Shown here one piece after another: positions 9,193-18,558 of a stretch of 64,000 nucleotides of DNA (position 1 is its first letter; every line of letters starts with the position of its first letter). Below the pieces are notes generated by a model that saw only the letters and a list, made by a program, of their open reading frames with translations, was not told where the DNA came from and made no database searches. Location: positions 1 to 64,000 of the forward strand of contig NZ_VFVR01000012.1 in NCBI RefSeq assembly GCF_006442205.1, read 5' to 3'. The DNA is from Mesorhizobium sp. B2-3-12. GTDB lineage: Bacteria; Pseudomonadota; Alphaproteobacteria; Rhizobiales; Rhizobiaceae. The position numbers were made by a program, and so were the translations under genes.

Positions 9193-10257
9193 ATGAGTAA
9201 GACCGAAGACCGGCTGTCATTCATCGAGTTCCAATCGCCAAGGTTGGTCGACAAAGCTCCTGACGGCGGCAGCTGGAAAGCCCAAGGCCACATGGGTTAG
9301 GCCGGACATTCTGGCCGAGGTGCAGTTCAGCGGCGTCACCTACCGCGGCATCTTGCGCGAAGCAGTATTCAAGGGCCTTCGTGAAGATCTCGTCACGATC
9401 CCAGCAAAGCCGCCCATCGAAGCGGCGGAACAGGGCGGACGGACACGCAGCGCCCCGTGAAAACGTTCTTCAGTTGCTGCCGGACGCGGTCTCGCCTTCG
9501 AGAGGTGAGCTCAGGAGCTACTGGGAACAGGTCGCCCAGCAAGCGCTGGTCCATCTCCGCCACAGACCACTGAAGCTGGTCCGGCACGCGCATCGGGCCG
9601 GTTTCTATCACAAGGGCCCTTGGCCGATATTCCGAGCGCCGTGCATCAGTTGCGCGTCCAGAAGCGCGACGGGAGTGAGAGTGTCCGCGTGTGGGTGCAC
9701 GATCTCGCTGGTTTGCTCGGGCTGGTCGAGATGGATGCGGTCGAGCTCCATCCTTGGAACGCCACCATTGATGACATCGAGCGGGCCGACCGGGTCGTGC
9801 TGGACCTCGATCCTGGCGAGGGCGTCGAGTGGGAGCAGGTGATCGAAGCGGCGCTGGCGCTTCGCGACATGCTGGAGGCTTCGGGTCTGAAGAGATGGCC
9901 CAAGGCACCGGCGGCAAGGGCATCCACTTGATGGCCCCTCTTGGGACAAAAATGGGCCACGACAGCGCCCGGCAACTCGCCAAGTCGCTTGCCCGGAGCC
10001 TCGCTGACGCTCATCCCGACCGCTACGTCTTGTCTGCTGCGCCGTCGGCGGGAACGGGACGAATCTTCATCGATTACCTTCGCAACGGGAGAGGCAACAC
10101 AGCCGTGGACGCGTTCTCTCCACGAGCCCGCCCTGGATTTCCGATAGCCACCCCCGTGACATGGGGGCCAGGTTGAGCGGGGGTGCGGCCAGACCCCTTC
10201 ACCATGGATCACCCATTCACACCAGCCATCAGGAAAAGCAGCCTGATTTCCAGGTGA
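9193..10257 (+). pseudogene. ligD paralogue, internally deleted and frameshifted
   Basis: Remains of a second LigD. ATG 9193 opens a typical LigD N-terminus (FIEFQSPRLVDKAPDGGSW). It then jumps directly to the end of the ligase domain in another frame (TWVRPDILAEVQFSGVTYRG), so the whole nucleotidyltransferase core with the active lysine is gone. The polymerase domain follows in at least four pieces: ENVLQLLPDAVSPS, PLKLVRHAH, HDLAGLLGLVEMDAVELHPW, DLDPGEGVEWEQVI, then FIDYLRNGRGNTAV, and a last shifted piece AGVRPDPFTMDHPF to TGA 10257. It is the classical LigD type, distinct from the intact copy at 1-3 kb. Confidence 0.85.
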
Positions 10258-11124
10258 GGCCAATGCGGTAGTGAGTGCTGTCCGATCTCTGCCGCCATTG
10301 CCACCTCGACAAGCCCGCTCACGCATCGGGGGGCTACAGCACTGGCCGCAGCCGTTTTCTAAAACCAGACGTTATGCCTATCAAAGGGAGAGCACGGCGT
10401 CGCAACGCGCGCCAGGGACCGGTGGCCCCGCCCCGGCTGAAACCGAGCCGCCCCGTTAAGAAACGCAGTCGACTCCACGAGCAGCGTGCCATGTCGCTAA
10501 AGGTGCTCGCACTGCTGCGCTCTCAAGCTCGGAACTACCGCGCTTCCCTCGCAGAGCGAACGTCGTAGCCCGATACCGGCGGGTGCGGAGCACCAAACTC
10601 GTGGCAGACACGCGGCCTGGGACAGTGGCAGAACTCTTCGAGGGCTACGCCGCATCCTCGAGGGCATCTGGAAAAGCAGCTCGACGGGGCGATCGAACGC
10701 TGCCCAAGACGCTCGACGTGTTCGCTGATGTGTCAGCGGCGACGTGGGATATCGGGGCTCGTCGCTTCCAAACCAAGACGCTTTCTCACGGTGCGATCGA
10801 CCGTACAACAGCCTCATGGGCCGCGCCTCATCGACTTCCACCCGACCTGGAGGGGCTCGCGTCCCGTGGCATCATAGCCTCAGGCGGATGAAAACACGAC
10901 CCGGAGTTGCCAAGCCACCGTTGAAAAGTTCGGCTGGCACTTGGTTCCAACCCGGGCGATGCTGAGCTCAAACTGTGGGTCGTCCGCCCGATGGTCACCG
11001 CTCCGGTGAACCTCGGATTCGCCGGACCTCTCCTCCAAGGTCTTGGAAACGATAATCGTCGAACCAGCAGAGCGAGCCACCGCCAACCGCCTTGAGGGGT
11101 TCAGCGCTGTCGCCCTCTTGCTGC
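10258..11124. other. Gene-poor stretch, no supported gene
   Basis: Frames here are short and mutually overlapping. A piece at about 10.6 kb (PGTVAELFEGYAASSRASGK) faintly recalls the N-terminal arm-binding region of tyrosine recombinases, but nothing follows that would confirm it. No repeats or RNA genes were seen. Confidence 0.4.
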
Positions 11125-11442
11125 TCAAACCGAGTGCGGCGGCGGGCGGTCCGGGTGATAGATCGAGCTTGCCAGCTCGTCTAGGCGGCTGAGGCCCTTG
11201 CTTGGCTGACCTGAAACAACCATGTCCTGATCTCTCGCGGCTTTCAAAAAAGCTTCGAACGCGATGTATTGCCGGCAAGTTCCTGCCTGGGCGTCATCAA
11301 GCAATCGCAATGCCTGTCGATAGGAATGCATTTCCTTGTTCTTCCACGCCTCATTCATTGCCGCTCTGGCTTCGGCCACCGACGAGATGGCCTTCGTGTG
11401 GGAGTTCACAAATTTAATCTGCACAGGTAAGAAAGCAGCCAA
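11125..11442 (-). CDS. DUF982 family protein
   Basis: About 105 residues with the DUF982 pattern: a short strand-rich start (LPVQIKFVNSHTKAISS), a helix beginning VAEARAAMNEAW, and a C-terminal helix containing FEAFLKAARDQDMVV. The family is abundant in Mesorhizobium and other rhizobia; its function is unknown. The start is uncertain: the frame has no ATG, and a TTG at 11442 lies seven bases after GAGG, while another TTG is at 11448. The lysine-rich middle differs from the usual tryptophan-containing segment, so this copy may be drifting. Confidence 0.6.
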   Translation of the reverse strand: MAAFLPVQIKFVNSHTKAISSVAEARAAMNEAWKNKEMHSYRQALRLLDDAQAGTCRQYIAFEAFLKAARDQDMVVSGQPSKGLSRLDELASSIYHPDRPPPHSV

Positions 11443-11964
11443 GATCAACCCTCATTTCAATGGTCAAGTTTTTGCCAACTCCACAGATTGGGATTGGTTG
11501 CAGTCGCTTGGAACTATGTTGGAGGACGGCTCGGCGCGAAAAATGGTCTCGAAGGCGTGACAAGACTCGCCTTAGCGGCGACTTCGGTCGATAAAGCGAG
11601 GAGAGAAGAAAACCTACCAAGCGCGGGAGTTGACCAAACGAGCGTTTGTCGTCAGTGACAGCCGGTCTAGCGCTTCAATAATCCCGCCGCCGCTCACCTA
11701 CTCCTTGGCCCAATGTCCAGCTCCGCTGGCCGGCTGGTGGGCTCGTTGCATTATGAGCATCTTCTGAAATGAGTCGCTTTCGCTTGTGCAGCATAGTGAC
11801 CCGAAATGCGCCTGATCATCCCGAGAGCGGGAACATCCACGGCTAACCCGTATTAGTCCAGCCATGACCCAGGCCGTTCCCTCCGAAGCGATTCCCCGAC
11901 AGCATTCGCTAGCCGCCGCACGATTGAAGGCGGCTCTCTCCAAGACGGTCCGACGATGGAACGC
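11443..11964. other. Non-coding or decayed stretch
   Basis: About 520 bases between the DUF982 and DUF6894 genes. Open frames on both strands look random and lack ribosome sites. Nothing else recognised. Confidence 0.4.
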
Positions 11965-12201
11965 CTATGCCATCAACAGCCGTGCGACCAGGATCAGGCT
12001 AACTTCATAAACGTAGCATCCATTCTCGTCGCGAACCCGCACCACGAACTCATTGCGATCTAACGCGAGGGGGTGTTCCACCGCGATTGAAGGCAGAACG
12101 CGCTTCGCTTCCGCGCGCATTTCGAGCTGGCTCATGTCGATACCCAGATCGTCGCGGACGATCTGACTGTCTTCAATAGTGTCGAAAAAGTAGCGTGGCA
12201 T
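11965..12201 (-). CDS. DUF6894 family protein
   Basis: 78 residues beginning MPRYFFDTIEDSQIVRDDLG, which is the signature of the DUF6894 family (MPRYFF followed by an acidic stretch and a helix with conserved A/E residues). It continues with FVVRVRDENGCYVYEVSL. These small proteins are widespread in Rhizobiales, frequently in many copies, with no known function. It is divergent from a DUF768 gene. An EcfG-like promoter overlaps the one for that gene, but its -10 element is only ten bases from this ATG, implying an almost leaderless message. Confidence 0.8.
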   Translation of the reverse strand: MPRYFFDTIEDSQIVRDDLGIDMSQLEMRAEAKRVLPSIAVEHPLALDRNEFVVRVRDENGCYVYEVSLILVARLLMA

Positions 12202-12209
12202 AACGTTCG

Positions 12210-12236
12210 GGAACCAGCCCGTCAGTGTTTTGTTCC
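12210..12236. promoter_or_regulatory. Overlapping divergent EcfG/RpoE2-type promoters
   Basis: Plus strand: GGAAC 12210-12214, 16 bases, TGTT 12231-12234, leading to the DUF768 gene. Minus strand: GGAAC 12236-12232, 16 bases, GGTT 12215-12212, leading to the DUF6894 gene. The two promoters occupy almost the same 27 bases, so one sigma factor could serve either direction. Confidence 0.5.
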
Positions 12237-12295
12237 TCGATCTCGGCCCGGCTTGCGTAAGTGGAACCTAATGTTCCCGTGTCGCTTGTGTGGGG

Positions 12296-12517
12296 ATGAG
12301 CACGCGTGGCGTCAATTTCCTCGACAAGTGGCTAAGCAGCAACGTGTCTGGCCTGGCCAGTTCAGACGTGATTTCGGTGGCGGAGGCTATCCAGAAGCTT
12401 TTCACCGACGCTAAAGCGACTGGCATCACCAGCACCGAGATCGAGGAAGAGACCGGCAGTGTCTATGAAACCGTGCTCGATGCTATCGTCCATCACGACG
12501 CTGGCCTTCTGGAATGA
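12296..12517 (+). CDS. DUF768 family protein
   Basis: 73 residues from ATG 12296: MSTRGVNFLDKWLSSNV, then ISVAEAIQKLFTDAKATGI, then EIEEETGSVYETVLDAIVHH. This is a clear DUF768 protein, a small family almost restricted to Mesorhizobium and relatives and usually present in many copies. No function is known. A GTG six bases upstream is an alternative start. An EcfG-type promoter ends 61 bases before the ATG, so stress induction is likely. A truncated relative lies at 22.5 kb. Confidence 0.85.
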   Translation: MSTRGVNFLDKWLSSNVSGLASSDVISVAEAIQKLFTDAKATGITSTEIEEETGSVYETVLDAIVHHDAGLLE

Positions 12518-14159
12518 GCGCTTACAGGTCCTGGGTGTGTCGACCTCCGAGCGCGGCAGCAGCAGAAGATGAGGTAACGACGGCGCAGCAAAGGAACACA
12601 TCCGAATGGTAGGTTCCCAAAGATGGCTTGCTAGTTAGGGGCGGATAACACGCGGCGGCCCGACAGCGACGGCGAGGTGCGCGCCGCGGAACATTCGCCT
12701 CATAGGGTCCGGTAGTCCGACACTCTCCGCCGGCGGTGCTTCATTCTGATCAGTCAACTGGGTCGGCCCGCGGAGCCTTTTCTGGCGGGGAACATTACCG
12801 GACCGAGAACGTTAACCATTTGGTGGTCGATTCCTTCGGATGTAGCCACTCCTCACATGAAGGTCCGTCGCGATTGGCCACGCGGCGGGCTTTTAATGCT
12901 TTTGCCTTGGCGATCAGGTCCTGAATAACTGATACCAAAGCGTTAGTCCGCAGTTCCACCTGCGACGCCTCCAGGGTGAACCAAGCAGCAGAGGTCGCCG
13001 GTTCTGGCCCCGCCCAACCGCTATCAATTCAACAAGGGGCAAGGTCTCTTCGGGGCGAGCGGCTGATGCAGCCATGTCTCGCGCAGGGTTGTTCGCTCAA
13101 AAGTGCGATCACCCTTCGCTGGCCACGCTGCATTTGCGGCAGGCGCGTTCCTGGAGACGGTCAAGGTGTTGCTAATCTACAGCACCCCGACTGCATCTCA
13201 AGCGGCGTCGCGCAGAAGCGCTTCCATCAGCGACCCGTTCGCGCAAAATGATAGCGAAAAATGCGAGACGGCCAAGATGCACAAGCGGCAAGATACAAGA
13301 ACCATGGAGATGTGCTGTCTTCTAGCCGTGCCGGTATCACTGCTCCTCACTGTGGTCTTCGCTGGAATGGTGCTTGGCTGAGATCTCGCCTTCCAAGTGA
13401 CCTAGGTCGGCTTCCGCTATGCGGCTTCCTCACAGAGCCTTTGAACCTCACCAGCTTGACGCCAGGGGCATCGACGGTGACGGCCCACCCAGCCTCACAG
13501 TCACGCGGTTTTCGTGGAGGCGGGTGACGACCTCAGGGAATGGTGTCTCGAGCGCATCCGTGACGAATTGCTGGAGTCTTTGGCCTACGCTGCCGCCAGC
13601 ACCTCAACGCCGTCGGGACAAAGTTTACGGTTCGGAAAAGCCCCCTCGCCCATGCCGAGCGGCTTGGACAGGCGCACAAGGTTGGAATGACCTACTATTT
13701 GCCCCCGACTGGAGAGCTATTTCAATCGCAGGAGCATCGAAGCTGCGGTGGCGGAGGCTTGCGGTACCCAGGCTGCCCTTGCCGTCAAGGCCGCAGCCAA
13801 GAAAGCCCAGGCCGTGGTGATCGCGGGGCGGCTCGTCAAAGGTCTGGCTGGCTCCCTGCTGCAATCCGTATATCCGTAGTTCGCCGCTGAGGCGACCTTT
13901 TTCTGGCGCGGGGAGCGAGGTGTTCCCCCTCTCTCCCCAACACTGCGAAATCACGGTTTCCCGATGCTTCGCTGACGCTGCAGCACGGCGCTGTCGCGCC
14001 CTTCGGGTGATTGATCCCCGCCGAGATTTCAACTTGCCCCACTCCCGCGGGCCGGCACGCAGCGGAGGCTGAACGCCCACGCCAGGAACATTTCGAGCGG
14101 CTTGTGTTTCGCCTTCGGATTAACCTGGGCGGGGACAGCGATGCAATTCTGCAGTCGCC
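12518..14159. other. Gene-poor stretch
   Basis: About 1.6 kb without a recognisable gene. A 25-codon frame at 13304-13381 (plus strand) would encode a single hydrophobic helix (CCLLAVPVSLLLTVVFAGMV) but has no convincing ribosome site. Downstream frames to 14.1 kb are short and inconsistent. The region resembles decayed accessory DNA. Confidence 0.4.
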
Positions 14160-15038
14160 TCAGAAATCGGTGATGGCGTAGACCTTACCAGGGTATGGCG
14201 CTCCGGACTTATCGTCGACGGCGGTGACATACATAGTCTTCCCGTCGGCGGAAAATGCCAGGTTGGGCGCCGCCGCGGAAGGCACGTCGATCGCCTTCAC
14301 AAGTTTCTTGGTGGCTGGATCAACGACGAGAATCCGCCCGGCGCTGTACTCGCCAATGTACAAATTTCCATCCGGTCCGAGCTTAACCCCATCGGGATAG
14401 GCTGATGGTGGCTCGCCGAGTTCATACAGCCGCAAGAACAGCTTGCGTTCGGTTAGTGTGGCGTCGTCAGCGACATTGAATTGGATCAGCCGGTTCGCTT
14501 CGGATTCGTTGACATAGAGCAACTTCCCGTCCTTCGACAGCGTCAGGCCGTTGGCGTAGTGAATATCCTTGGCGACGACCTTCACTTTGCCATCCGCACT
14601 CACATGCACGATCTTGCCGACGATCGGCTCCGGTTCCCATGGGCCTGACAAACTGAGGTACGCGCCGCCTTTGCCGTCGAGGGCGATATCGTTGGGGCCG
14701 AGTAGCTTGTTACCCTCATCGTCATGGTCAACAACGACTTTGGTCTTTCCGGCCTTATCAGTCAGAACGATGGTGCCGTCATCATATCCGGCGATGATAA
14801 AGCCCTCGCCAAACCGCTGCACGGCATTGCTACCCGAACCATCCTTGCTCCAGATGGTGGTTCGTGTCTTGCCATCCCACATGTCGACTTCACTTGCGCC
14901 GTACTGGGCGTAATAAAGAATCCCTTTTTCTACAAACGGCCCTTCGGGAAACTTGGCATTGCCGTCGATAACGGTGATGTTGGCGGCTTGCACAGAAGTG
15001 CTGAGCATCGCAAACGCCAAAGCTAATACCAGCTTCAT
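14160..15038 (-). CDS. Periplasmic SMP-30/gluconolactonase-like protein
   Basis: 292 residues. The signal peptide MKLVLALAFAMLSTSVQA is followed by a six-bladed propeller of the SMP-30/gluconolactonase/LRE type. The metal ligands expected in the family are visible: Glu in KFPEGPF, Asn in LGPNDIALD, Asn in YANGLTLS and Asp in AYPDGVKLG. Family members hydrolyse sugar lactones or related esters, but the substrate cannot be told from sequence. The export signal makes a periplasmic or secreted lactonase likely. The gene is isolated, with more than a kilobase of apparently empty DNA upstream. Confidence 0.85.
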   Translation of the reverse strand: MKLVLALAFAMLSTSVQAANITVIDGNAKFPEGPFVEKGILYYAQYGASEVDMWDGKTRTTIWSKDGSGSNAVQRFGEGFIIAGYDDGTIVLTDKAGKTKVVVDHDDEGNKLLGPNDIALDGKGGAYLSLSGPWEPEPIVGKIVHVSADGKVKVVAKDIHYANGLTLSKDGKLLYVNESEANRLIQFNVADDATLTERKLFLRLYELGEPPSAYPDGVKLGPDGNLYIGEYSAGRILVVDPATKKLVKAIDVPSAAAPNLAFSADGKTMYVTAVDDKSGAPYPGKVYAITDF

Positions 15039-16241
15039 GTTGGGCTCCTTCCCATGGTCTCAGGCCGGCATCGTGGCAGATCGCGTTCGTTCGATAGCGC
15101 GTCAAAAACGTCAAACACTTTATAAATTGCGCTCATCCATGCGCGCGCGCTGCGGCTCCGCGCGGATGCCCGCAAGTACTGCTCCCCTTCAGCAACGAAT
15201 TATGCAGATCCTAGCTCCCATCGAACAATCTGCTAAATGCAGGCTGACGTGCTGTGGGCAAGTTACGGACCTCGTCGGGTCATCATCGCCTGCCAATGTG
15301 TTGGCGAGCCGGAGTGATGCCCGTTTCGTCGGCATCAAGCGCATGGCTCATGGATTGCAAACGACAGTTGCCTGTCCGAGCAAGGCGGAAAGCGGAAACC
15401 AGACACGCGGCTTCGTGGTCATTGAAACGGAAGAAGCACCCCTGGATTGGACAGGAGAGTTCCAGCCTTTTCCGTATGTGGCTTGAGTTGATGAGCCTCC
15501 TCCAGGGATGGGCCAAAGCTGGACGCCATAGCCGGCCAACAAGCCGATGGCCCGTCCGATGGGAGGGAGGTGGCCATGCGCGGCGAACTCATCGAGCAGA
15601 TTGAGCACCGGCGTTGTCGAAGGTAAAATGCGGCCAGTCGGCCTGTTCCCAATTCCATGCCATGGGCTATAGAGCGCCTTTCTATAACTCATAATGGCGA
15701 AAAAAGTACTATAGCAACTCATCTATACCTCAGCCAGTACCCAATAGGTGGCCGTGAAAGATGGCCACACAAGAGGCGAACTATGAGGCTTGAGTTGGAG
15801 AAAGGCGCTTCGCCCGAAGAGAAGGACGCGGCGCATCGCGGCCGCCGATCGCGTGTTGGCCTGAGCTTCCGGCGACGGCGAACGATACCTTTAGCAGGGT
15901 AGCGCCTTGGCCCCAATGGATTAGCTGAAACTAATTCTAACTGCCTGCGTTCTTGCCTTTCCGACAGTTTGGCAGGTGGCGTTTGGTAGGGTTCAGAAAG
16001 TTTCAGTGCCGGGGATGTCTCGGCGCTGGCAAGGTATTCGATTGCAGTAAATGGTTGTCCACTAGACTAACGGGACTTGTTGCCCACACGGAGTCCTCCG
16101 AGCGGGCTGCAAGGGGTCAACGATCAGATGCCCAGAATGTCGCGGCAGCGGCTTGAAAGGCCTCGATCTCAAACGTCAATCAGATCAGTAGGACTGCGGC
16201 CGATCTCATCGATGATGTCGGGCCTGTGAAGAGATAAGGTG
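15039..16241. other. Gene-poor stretch
   Basis: About 1.2 kb with no well-supported gene; it contains the possible broken small gene listed at 15783. No tRNA, repeat or terminator was recognised. Confidence 0.4.
15783..15928 (+). pseudogene. Possible frameshifted small gene
   Basis: ATG 15783 has an AGAGG element six bases upstream and opens MRLELEKGASPEEKDAA, which looks like a genuine amphipathic protein start. Coding-like text then continues only by changing frame: AAADRVLA in the next frame, then PATANDTFSRVAPWPQWIS to TGA 15928. I cannot name a family. Either a small gene with two indels or a chance pattern. Confidence 0.3.
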
Positions 16242-16817
16242 TCATCTAAAAAGACGGACAAACTGCTCCGCAGGCAAGTCGAACGCTGCTTTTTGCTCTA
16301 CAATCCGCTCAATCGGCCAGTCCCACCAACGGATTTCTCTCATGGCTGCGATCGTGTCCTCCGAGAACCGATATCTGATTATCCGCGCCGGGTTGCCGCC
16401 CACAATCGCGTAGGGTGGCACATCCTTCGTGACGACGCTGCCCGCAGCGACTACAGCTCCGTCGCCAATGGTGACGCCCGACATGACGATTGCCCGAGTC
16501 GCGATCCAAACGTCGTTACCGACAATTATCGGGCCTTTTGTACGAAGATATCCCATCGTTGACTTGGTTTGTAGCAGTTGGTCTTGAAGGCCGAAGTTGG
16601 ATGCTGTCTCGGTCGGGTGATTAGCTTGGCAAATAAAGAGGACCCCTGTCGCGAGGGCGCAGAACGACCCGATAGTCACAGGTGAATCGTTGGAGACGAA
16701 GAGGAAACAGCCGCTGTGAACTCCATGCGGATAGCGGCCGACCCGCACGCAAGATGGAAGTATATCTTTAGGCTGAAGTAATTTTCTTCTTCTTAGCCAT
16801 TGTGTTACTTTAGACAT
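16242..16817 (-). CDS. CatB-type hexapeptide O-acetyltransferase
   Basis: 191 residues with left-handed beta-helix hexapeptide repeats (VTIGSFCALATGV, IIVGNDVWIATRAIVMSGVTIGDGAVVAAGSVVTKDVPPY split over several turns). The catalytic-type histidine is H67 in QANHPTE, as in xenobiotic/streptogramin acetyltransferases (XAT, CatB-related). Such enzymes transfer acetyl from acetyl-CoA to a hydroxyl; in an environmental bacterium they often modify surface sugars. It is divergent from a GT25 glycosyltransferase, which favours a role in decorating lipopolysaccharide or another glycan over antibiotic resistance. Substrate is inference. Confidence 0.88.
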   Translation of the reverse strand: MSKVTQWLRRRKLLQPKDILPSCVRVGRYPHGVHSGCFLFVSNDSPVTIGSFCALATGVLFICQANHPTETASNFGLQDQLLQTKSTMGYLRTKGPIIVGNDVWIATRAIVMSGVTIGDGAVVAAGSVVTKDVPPYAIVGGNPARIIRYRFSEDTIAAMREIRWWDWPIERIVEQKAAFDLPAEQFVRLFR

Positions 16818-16992
16818 TTTGTCACCCTCAAGAAAACCCTTCTGATGCTGTCAATATGCCGAAATTCCAGCATATTCATCGTCAAAACTGGGAGGGGCCG
16901 AAGATATTACATTATTCCACTTTTCACGTGGATTGTATGAAAATTGCGAAAGGGATATGTGGCGAGTAATGCCGCGTTGGGGGGAAGAGTCA
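16818..16992. promoter_or_regulatory. Divergent promoter region of the acetyltransferase and GT25 genes
   Basis: A 175-base intergenic region that is more A+T-rich than its surroundings lies between two divergent genes. No specific operator was identified apart from the short inverted repeat CCAC-N7-GTGG near 16917. Both promoters must lie here if the starts are right. Confidence 0.35.
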
Positions 16993-17826
16993 ATGAGGTG
17001 CCTTGTAATCAATCTGGACCGGTCACCCGCCCGGTTTTCTCAAGTAACGGCTGAATTTGGGCGTATCGGCATTACATTCGAGCGAGTTCCTGCCGTCGAC
17101 GGGCTAGTGCAGCAATTCATCGAGGACATCTCTCCGGACCTGTCCCTTGTGGAGATCGGCTGTGTTCTAAGCCACAGAGCCTGCTGGCAACTCGTCGCGG
17201 ATGGAGATGACCCTTATGTTGGGGTCTTCGAGGATGACATCGTATTCTCGGAGACAGCCGGTCGGCTGCTTGCGCACGAAAACTGGATCCCAGCCGATGC
17301 AGACATTATCAAGCTGGAAACTTTCTTTAGCAAGACGGTCGTGTCGTTAAGGCGAGCAGCTCCCATCATGCCAGGTCACGAGTTGCATCGGTTGCATTGG
17401 CTTCATTGCGGCTCTGCCGGTTACATTGTTTCCCGACAGGCTGCGATTGACTTGCTTGAAGCGACGAAGAGCAACAACCGCGCGGTGGACATCGTGTTGT
17501 TTGATACCACTTCGCCGCCGTCCTCAAACAGAACAATCTATCAACTTTCGCCCGCTTTGTGTGCTCAAGCTCGTCATTTCCCAGACAAGGCAGCAGAATT
17601 CCCGAGCGAGATGGAGGCAAATAGATCGGCCAAACATAGCGAGCGGGCTAAACGGAAACGGAAAGGCCCTTGGACCAAGATTGCCGTGGAGGTCAGGCGA
17701 GTGTGGCGCCAGGTGTTCGATCTCTTCCGATTGAGGAGGGGTGCGAATATAGCATTTGTCTATCGCGGAAAGCGCTTCCGCCGCCCTGCGAGGCAGGCCT
17801 CGTTGCAGGCACCACAATGGCCATGA
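16993..17826 (+). CDS. Glycosyltransferase family 25 protein
   Basis: 277 residues from ATG 16993, chosen because GGGGAAGAG lies a few bases upstream and the family start MRCLVINLDRSPARF follows at once. GT25 hallmarks are present: GCVLSHRACWQLV and the metal-binding EDD at 80-82 in VGVFEDDIVF, then HCGSAGYIVSRQAA. Members add galactose or a similar sugar to lipopolysaccharide core or other surface glycans. The basic C-terminal 60 residues probably contact membrane. Coupled divergently to an acetyltransferase, it may belong to a small surface-glycan module. Confidence 0.88.
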   Translation: MRCLVINLDRSPARFSQVTAEFGRIGITFERVPAVDGLVQQFIEDISPDLSLVEIGCVLSHRACWQLVADGDDPYVGVFEDDIVFSETAGRLLAHENWIPADADIIKLETFFSKTVVSLRRAAPIMPGHELHRLHWLHCGSAGYIVSRQAAIDLLEATKSNNRAVDIVLFDTTSPPSSNRTIYQLSPALCAQARHFPDKAAEFPSEMEANRSAKHSERAKRKRKGPWTKIAVEVRRVWRQVFDLFRLRRGANIAFVYRGKRFRRPARQASLQAPQWP

Positions 17827-17886
17827 GTCTCATGACCGGCAAACATGGAGAGGACAAACGCGTAACGGCGATAATCCATCTGTTCA

Positions 17887-17904
17887 CCGGGTTAAAAGAC
17901 CCGG
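17887..17904 (+). terminator. Hairpin downstream of the GT25 gene
   Basis: CCGGGT-TAAAAG-ACCCGG forms a six-pair stem 60 bases after the GT25 stop. No T-run follows, so termination is uncertain. Confidence 0.3.
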
Positions 17905-18056
17905 AATTACGAGGCAAGAGACTTCAAAAGAGGATAAGCGGAGGGCCTGAGTTCACCGCGCCGGCTCAGGCGACCGGCAGGTCCGCCGCGCGCTGAAGGC
18001 CGTTCCTTCCAAAGCTCTCCTTCACTGTCAGCATGACCTGCAGGAGAAGGTTCCCG

Positions 18057-18239
18057 CTACGCGCATTGCTTGAACTCGACAACCTCGACCCCGAGCCGGA
18101 ACGCCTGCCCATCCGCATATGAGCGCGCGTACTCTTCAACTTCGAAGGGAAATGTGATCGCGTTACCATAGGCGGTTACACGCACTGTCCATTTCTTCTC
18201 CCGGATGATTTCAACGGCATGCTGCTCGTGCGGAGCCAT
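18057..18239 (-). CDS. Small conserved-looking protein of unknown function
   Basis: Sixty residues, MAPHEQHAVEIIREKKW to VEVVEFKQCA. The start is well supported: GGGAGGAG lies five to six bases before ATG 18239. The composition (alternating strands such as WTVRVTAYGNAITFPF and a helix EEYARSYADGQAFRLG) looks like a folded alpha/beta protein. No signal peptide or membrane segment. I do not recognise the family. It is on the same strand as the next small gene, about 110 bases away. Confidence 0.6.
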   Translation of the reverse strand: MAPHEQHAVEIIREKKWTVRVTAYGNAITFPFEVEEYARSYADGQAFRLGVEVVEFKQCA

Positions 18240-18351
18240 GCTCTCCTCCCAGAACCTACGTCGAGGCAGCATTTATAGCGTCGCAAAACTCGTTTGAATG
18301 CAAATAATCCGACACGTGACGTGCCGAAATTTCGGAGCCGCGCCGGATCGA

Positions 18352-18558
18352 CTATGCTGTTGTAACCTTGAGCTGTTCGAGATGCTCAAGAGCAAGCTTG
18401 TGCAGCGTCTCGGCCGTCTCTTCCGGGGTCCATCCCTGGGCAATGGAAGTAGCAACAAGGGCTGCGAAGGCCGTCTCCAGAGCGACCTCGCAATTGACAG
18501 ATCGGTCGGGGCTGGTCTCGGCCAAAATGGGTGGGGCAACTTCTGGGGTTTTTGCCAT
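18352..18558 (-). CDS. Small helical protein of unknown function
   Basis: 68 residues from ATG 18558: MAKTPEVAPPILAETSPDRS, then a helical part (VALETAFAALVATSIAQGWTPEE, TLHKLALEHLEQLK). The pattern of a helix ending in GWTPEE followed by a second helix is seen in small rhizobial proteins with no assigned function. No good ribosome site is visible. A weak stress-promoter-like match (GGAAC, N16, GATT, 18590-18566) ends only eight bases before the ATG. Moderately likely to be real. Confidence 0.5.
   Translation of the reverse strand: MAKTPEVAPPILAETSPDRSVNCEVALETAFAALVATSIAQGWTPEETAETLHKLALEHLEQLKVTTA

Noticed and set aside
10583..10891. Possible tyrosine recombinase N-terminus
   Set aside because: Only about 20 residues look similar; there is no catalytic domain in any frame downstream.
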